NCBI RefSeq assembly: GCF_020085105.1
Contig: NC_058048.1
Span: 7,312,862-7,376,861 of the forward strand
Origin: Siniperca chuatsi
Taxonomy: Eukaryota > Chordata > Actinopteri > Centrarchiformes > Sinipercidae
Length of the DNA: 64,000 nucleotides
Reading direction: 5' to 3'
The position numbers and the translations under genes were made by a program. The notes under the pieces were generated by a model. The model was given only the letters and a program-made list of their open reading frames with translations, searched no databases and had not been told where the DNA came from. This document shows, piece by piece, positions 57,981-64,000 of the stretch. The stretch's first letter is position 1; the number at the start of each line of letters is the position of its first letter.

Positions 57981-59560
57981 ACCTGTAGAAAGAACAATAC
58001 TTTAAATGCCTTGTTAATATGATTAATACTGTGACATGCATTCCATGTGAGATTCATTTGACATTTTTTAAAGGTGTGTATTTAAACTGACAAAAATTTT
58101 TGGTGCATTCCAAATTTCCAAATCCAAAATGTGGAATAGATAAGATCCATATCTGTTTTGGAAATTTGTGCTCAGCTAGTGCACCACTGAAGCACAGTCT
58201 CCAGTTAGGGACTGTTATGAATAATACTCAGTTGAGTTTTGTGCATAGCTTCTTTGTTGTGATGTGGCTGTTAGAATAAGCGGTTTGAGAAAAACAGTGT
58301 TTTCCCAATTTTCCAAAATCTGTTGGTGGAAATGTGTGGTAGAGATAATTTTGTTTCTATTGGGATCCATTTGTTTCTGTTCCTTATAACCTGTAGGAGG
58401 GTGTTTGACTAAACCTCTTCTTCCTCTTGTCATGATGTAATATAAATGGTTTCTGTTATCCCTGATTGCAACCAAAGCCCCAAATGCCCCATTGTTAAAA
58501 TGAAGTCATGACGAGCTAAATATTCAGTGTTAGCCAGTCAAAGAAATGTGTATGTGCTTGCTCAACCCTTTACATAACCCCTGACCCATGGAAGACATTG
58601 CTTCCTCATTCACACTCTCTTTCTTCTGCATGTTGCTCGATTTGTTCATTTACCTCTTAGGTTGGCCTCTATTTTCCAAACTGTTCCTGTTGGTTCTCTG
58701 CCAGGTCTTTTACACAAGTCCCAGGGTTTGGCACTTTAGGTTAGAATTTTACATGAGCTGCAGGGTTACTACTGATGCTGGAGCTTGATAAACAAGAGAG
58801 GACAGGATTTTGCGGAGCCACACTAACCTGGCGGCAGCTGCAGAGAGGACATGAGAGTTGTTGTGATCGTAGCAAAAATACATTTGCATAGGAAAACTGT
58901 CCTGCTTGTGCAAACATCAGTGTTGAGCTTGTTTATCAGGAAAGTCGCATGCATATTTCCTATTGTCTGCCTGAGTGTTCATATTTGAATTATTATGACA
59001 AAAGGTTCATGCTGATGGCCAATGTTCTTGTCAGCAAAGATACCACAAGCGGTGAGTATAATTACATCAAGATAAAGTTGATGTTTTAAAAAAGTCAAAG
59101 ACTAACTCCGCATATCTGTAATATTATAAAAATATCTGGCAGAAATATGGGTGGGGTATAAACACAGTGATTCATATTTGATTCATCTGATTTCAATGAT
59201 TAATTTATTCAAGGTCGGATGACAAATAGTATTTTGGTGAATACTAGGCATTAAGTAGTGAGAACAATAACACAAAGTTAAAGTATACTTTTGTAACTCC
59301 ATAAATGCCCATGATAACTGACAGTATCAGGTAATTGATTAAAAAAAATGGCATAAATAGTGGTTTAAAACTGAATGATTCATCTTTTTTTCCATATAAA
59401 GATTTGATGACAAAAATGTAGTAACTAGTATTATTGTAGTACTTAAAATAGAAATTAACTTCTTGTCTCCATTACCACCCACCATTAGCAGATATGCTGC
59501 TTGACAGTTAAATGTGATGGTTAATGCATCACCATCCAACAGTTATAATTTGCACTGGCA
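57541..59560. other. Intergenic, (GT)n at 57766-57788 and 57951-57979, nothing else
   Basis: AT-rich sequence with short frames only. No repeat family or gene recognised. Confidence 0.4.
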
Positions 59561-59599
59561 TTGTCTTTGACCTCTCACCTACATGAAGTAACCTCAGGG

Positions 59600-60100
59600 T
59601 CTGTCCTTGTCTTTCAACTCTGAGCACAGGCCCGGGCCCTCTTGCTGCTAGCCACTAGGTCAGTGTGGATAAAAGCTCTCCATTATAGGAAAAGGAAGCA
59701 GCACATGTTGAGTTTGTTTTACATGGGGCTTAATGGATTCCCGCTTATGCATGCATGTGTGAACGTCCGCTTCCCTCCACCGCTGGCCCGGTGGTAGAGG
59801 CACGCGTGACCAGGCACAGGCATCACGCCTGGGGACAGGATGGGCACCCACACATATGCCCACGTCGCCGCCAGCTCAGGAGGTGCGATGAAGGGGCAGA
59901 AGGTTGCCAAGGCGGGTACGGCGGGCACAATGGAAGGATGTGGTGTGTTGTTTTAGCCCATGGGGGAATGGGGCGAGGGCTGCCAGAGGCAAACGTCATG
60001 GTTTGACACATGTGACGAGGCCGATGACTGATAGTAGTAAGATCTGAACCAGTCCACGTGGAAAGATTCCTGAACCGTGAACTTGAACTTTTCACTGCGG
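59600..60100. other. GC-rich island of unknown role
   Basis: A 400-500 bp island rich in CpG and GGC/GCC, set in AT-rich DNA, with open frames of 67-90 codons on both strands. None of the translations resembles a known family. It may be a CpG island or conserved element. Confidence 0.3.
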
Positions 60101-60396
60101 TAGATATAATAGGATGTTATCTGTGACATAATAAGGTCAGGAAGAAATGGAGAAAAGGTTATGAAAATGACTGAAATTAATGAAAATATTGAGCAGGTGC
60201 TGCCAAAATATGTTTAACCAAGGTACTTTTTTTCCAATTTTGTAGCAAAGCAGCCACGGCTTATGAACTAGAGTGTTAGGACTTAGTGTTACGACAAATT
60301 TAGCACATTTCAACTGTCTTTAGCAGCCATGTATAATTTGATAGGTCAATATCGATGGGAATGTAAGTTTGAGTGGGTTAGAATGTGGAATGTGCC

Positions 60397-60440
60397 ACAG
60401 CCAATCAGGCGCCTCAATCTCAGGCTGACAGCCAATCAGG
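60397..60440 (+). promoter_or_regulatory. Two identical CCAAT (NF-Y) boxes
   Basis: acagccaatcagg occurs twice, at 60397-60409 and 60428-60440, about three helical turns apart (31 bp). This matches the NF-Y consensus RRCCAATSR. No gene start was found nearby. Confidence 0.45.
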
Positions 60441-60599
60441 TCATGGCACTTCGTGGTCCCCGAGAGACCACTGAACTCCATGCAGAGGACATTTCTGAAG
60501 AGATCATGAACTTTTCTCTCCAGGAGATCTCTGCTTCCTTTTCTCCATCCATAAAGTGTTTTTTTCTGTCTTAGAGAAGTATGTCTCTCTGGTAATTGT

Positions 60600-61440
60600 A
60601 TTTTGCCTCATGCCAAAGAAATGTTTCCTCTCTCACCGCCCTGATCTCTCTCTCTCTCTTTCGGTCTCTCTGTCTGTCTCCCCTCGTCCCCCCCTCTGTC
60701 TCACTCGAGTGATGGGAAAAGAGCCTGAGCAGGAATTTTTGTGTCTGTGAGTGCTGTTTGGTTAGACAGAGTCATATAACACGGCTATGGCGCGTTCACA
60801 TGTGCCTGAGCGTTGGGGCAGCGACGGCTATTTACATTAAAGAGCCCAGAGCGGGCAGCACTGGGGCCCCCAGCCCTCCATGGTTACATTAAGTGAAATA
60901 GAATCAGCCTAACTCTCACCACTCAACACTCTCTGTCTCTGTCTTCTATTCTGTCTCAACACTTTGTCTCTTTCTCTAACACTTTTCATCATCAGACTTC
61001 ATCATGCTCTCCAAAGTCTCTGAGGTATCTTGGTCAGTTTAGCACCATTTCATTTTCCTCTTTCTTGCTCTCCACGTCGCTCTTTCTTTGGTGGATGCTA
61101 GTAATGTCATCACCCTCAACACCCCGGCAGCCAAGCAGCATTGGGCCACTATACAAACTTGCAAGTCCATGAGGAGGGAGCTTTCAAACAATGTGTTTTA
61201 GGCAACGTCACATCTGTCATTGGTAAAATTGGCAGCCATTCTCTGACTCTGCCACCCTCCCCTGCAGTTTGCACCCAGTACTGCAACATCTGGCAGGAAT
61301 GGACCCGTACCTCACCTCTACCTTTACCTCTTCACCTCTACTATCCAGCTGTTTTGGTGGAAAACAAATCAGTAGGCACGCACCCCCTTTATATTTTCCA
61401 ACTCGCATACACTGACATATCCTTCTGATACAAACACACA
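60600..61440. other. Intergenic, pyrimidine-rich, nothing recognised
   Basis: (CT)-rich runs at 60640-60710 and 60930-60990. No gene. Confidence 0.4.
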
Positions 61441-62840
61441 CATTTAATGAAATTGTTCATTTTGGGAAACACACTTATCCACTTTTTGCCGAGGTGTCCA
61501 TATGCTAAACATGAAGCTACAGCCAGCAGCCGGTTAGCTTAGCTTAGCAGCCTGGTAGCCTGGCTCTGTCCTAGACTACCAGTACCTCCAAAGCTCTTGT
61601 CATCACCGTGAGGTTGCCAGGCAACCCACCGGAGACCCCAGGAAGTCACTACATCCTGCCAAGAAAAAAAGCTTGTTAAGCTACGATGCCTCGTTTTCTA
61701 TTTCTACACGTGTTAAATACAGAATATGTGAGATGTAGGTGTGGAGGCTTTGGAGTTAGTTAAAGGGACCCTTGACAAAGGTGGGTTGAGTAATGGAACA
61801 AATTACTTCTGCTGTTTAGTAATTAGTAAAGTAATGTAATTACTATTTCAGTGACTCATATGTAATGAGTACTTAATTACATTTTTAAAGTAAGTTGCCC
61901 AACACTGTTAAAGAGGAACACCACATATTTTTTTGGCATTGTACACATAATCACATATATTCTTGTTGGCATGTGATGTTGTTACAGGTGATTTTTCCAA
62001 CAAAACTGTAAAAACTGCTTTCTCTGTAGCTTGCATGTGTCCACTTGGATTTGAACGTTTGGTTCAGCCAAATTCTCTCACCCCTCCCTAACTGTAACGA
62101 AATAGGCAAGACTCTGAGATCTATCTCATAAGCTGAACTCCCCGACCCAATTTGTGCCTCTCACACATAGATGCTGGTTGAGTTAGCTTTAGCAAGCGTG
62201 ATGAGAGCCGGCGGAAAAACAACATCTTACATGAATAAGATTTTTGAATGAATGAATGAGAGTATTCCCTGACCCCCCGCATCACACACTACGTACTATG
62301 TACCCATGAGGGTCCTGTGTAGTCAGTCCTTGGGCTGGGTATTGTAAATTTTCCGATATCGGTACCAGTACAGATACCTTGACTTTATTGCGGTGGCGAG
62401 TAGAGCGTGCGCAGGGGCTTTCATCACGGTGGATGATGTGGTGAACGAACTCACCGACGAGCAGATACAGGTTAGCTGCACTGGCAAGCCAACAAGCAGC
62501 ATGCACCAAGTTCACTTATTTATTTGATACTCGATAGTATTGAACCAATTCAGTGGCATAAAAGTATTGAAGTTCAGTATCCAGCCGTACTCAGTCCCCT
62601 TTTCCCCCCAGTCCTACGGCCCTGCTGCAAGGGTACAGTTCTAGCAAAATTTGAGGGTGTAGTTACCTTTTTGTCAGTGAGCTTTAGAGGTGCAGGTAGT
62701 CAGATTTTGTTAACTTTGGATAGAACTAGGCTAAGTTAACCGGCTGGCGGTTGCTTCATTTAGTGTACAGACATGAAAGTTATAGCCTATTGATCTTCTC
62801 ATCTTACTCTTGGCAAGAAAGCAAAAAGCAAATAACTATT
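61440..62840. mobile_element. Rearranged MITE: two end halves separated by about 1 kb
   Basis: The left half (61440-61680) has 'ttcattttgggaaacacact', 'gttagcttagcttagcagcc' and 'gtagcctggctctgtcc'. The right half (62680-62840) has 'agctttagaggtgcaggtag', 'gtgtacagacatgaaag' and 'tcttggcaagaaagc'. These match the left and right portions of the family copied in copb2 intron 10. The DNA between about 61740 and 62670 includes a 'gcccaacactg' end (61907-61917) and unrelated sequence, suggesting later insertions. No transposase frame. Confidence 0.55.
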
Positions 62841-63380
62841 CCTGCTGCAGATAATTCGCCCTCTCCCTGTCACGTCTTTACTCAGTGTTTGTCTTTTGAT
62901 AACTTCGTTTCTGTGTGTTTACACCTCCACTGATTCCCATGATCTGGAGATTTAGACAGGTATTGGCTTTGGCTGCTGTTGAAGGAGGCTCAGCTGCAGC
63001 CAAATATGTCCTTCACACACACAAAAACGTACCTTCACTAGCACACACACACCGAGTTACCATGACTAATACCGTACCTCTTGGCAGGCACAGGCTGGGT
63101 TCAAAGGTCAGTTCTGTGTCAATAAACAGGGGACCATGTGATTGGCTCCACAGTGACTCAAAGCATTACTGTAGCCTTCTTTGATTGGTTTAAACCCGGG
63201 CTACCACCTCTGAAATGAGCTTTCAGTGAGTGATATTTACAAAAAAGTCTGACACACAAAAAAAATTTCATGCATGATATTCATGCTAATCTTCCCGAGT
63301 GACTGGGATGTATATCACCAAGACACACATACACATAATTGATAAGAGGAATAAATAGATGAAGGTAAATCAAATTAAAC
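62841..63380. other. Intergenic, nothing recognised
   Basis: Short chance frames and dispersed CA runs only. Confidence 0.35.
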
Positions 63381-63389
63381 GGCATCTGA

Positions 63390-63930
63390 AGCACTTAATA
63401 ACAATCTTCTAGTCTTTCAGAAACTTCCAGATTGATAGAGCGCTTAATATTTTCCAGTGTTATTTGGATTTGTCCCCTGATGTAAGTTGAGTCCTGATTT
63501 TGACCCTCCTGAGATCCATTCCTTTCGGTGAATCTACCTCCAGCCTGCTCCAAAAGACAGGTATAGTGTTTCTCCCTGAGCTTTATAACTCTGCTTGACC
63601 CCGTCACATAGAAAACATGTTAGATAATGGGCCCAGGTCAGCTGGTGGGGCCAAGTCGCAGTGTTTGATCAGAAAATCCTGCATGCGGCTGTACTGGATG
63701 GAAATCTGATTAGTAACCTTGGTGACGAAGCGATGGGATCCACAAGGCTTTGCTTCAATCAGATGTGATGAGGTCAGGTTTTTGTCCACTGCTCGCGCGC
63801 AGCAGGATCACCTCGACCTATAGGGATGAGTTAGAGCATTAGATAAAGTGCCTAATTAAATGCATCAGCTGAAGGCAGTCAACGGGCCTCTCATTGTGCA
63901 CTGATAACCTGCACCATTTAACTGATTTAA
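63390..63930. promoter_or_regulatory. Candidate conserved non-coding block near the window end
   Basis: Unique, non-repetitive sequence. It includes gataaagtgcctaattaaat (GATA and homeodomain cores), gtaaccttggtgacgaag and gcatcagctgaaggcagtc. Two frames of 61 and 70 codons on the minus strand have no family resemblance. It resembles vertebrate conserved non-coding DNA by eye only. Confidence 0.25.
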
Positions 63931-64000
63931 CTGTTCCCAGTGCCCTACATGCCATGTAACACCTCATTTTTACAAAAGCACTGGATGGTTGGATATCTGT

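Overview
This is eukaryotic, almost certainly teleost fish, genomic DNA. The genes have many exons with GT-AG introns. Between them are long gene-poor stretches full of (CA)n/(GT)n, (GATA)n and (CTAT)n microsatellites and repeat families common in teleosts: a Tc1/mariner remnant, LINE 3' tails, tRNA-derived SINEs and inverted-repeat MITEs. There is no bacterial operon, CRISPR array or phage content.

Three protein-coding genes can be rebuilt exon by exon. (1) rbp2, cellular retinol-binding protein 2, lies at 21309-23334 on the plus strand: 4 exons, 135 aa, with a TATA box upstream. (2) copb2, the COPI coat subunit beta-prime, lies at 24907-38616 on the plus strand: 22 exons and 1160 aa by my reconstruction, longer than the roughly 900 aa usual for vertebrates because of one 837-nt acidic penultimate exon. 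(3) mrps22, the mitochondrial small-ribosomal-subunit protein mS22, lies at 44826-40002 on the minus strand: 8 exons, 341 aa. copb2 and mrps22 converge tail to tail, with opposed poly(A) signals about 55 bp apart. The order rbp2-copb2-mrps22 matches the human 3q23 block. By that synteny the 45-64 kb part should face toward foxl2, although foxl2 itself is not in the window.

Region by region: 1-21 kb is intergenic, with repeat remnants and several blocks that look like conserved non-coding sequence. 21-24 kb holds rbp2 and an unexplained exon-like patch at 23.9-24.07 kb. 24.7-38.6 kb is copb2, with repeats in introns 10, 16 and 20. 40-45 kb is mrps22, with a ZNF143-type promoter motif. 45-64 kb is intergenic, with a dead LINE (49.5-51.4 kb), two SINEs, long microsatellites, two CTCF-like motifs and several GC-rich regulatory-looking blocks. 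One of these blocks has a striking pair of palindromic E-boxes.

The three genes do not form a pathway. They are a retinoid carrier, a Golgi coat subunit and a mitoribosome subunit, kept together by vertebrate synteny. I found no undescribed multi-gene system. The best candidates for novelty are the expanded COPB2 tail, the orphan exon-like patch between rbp2 and copb2, and the E-box pair. All exon boundaries were read by eye from splice sites and family resemblance, with no alignment software.
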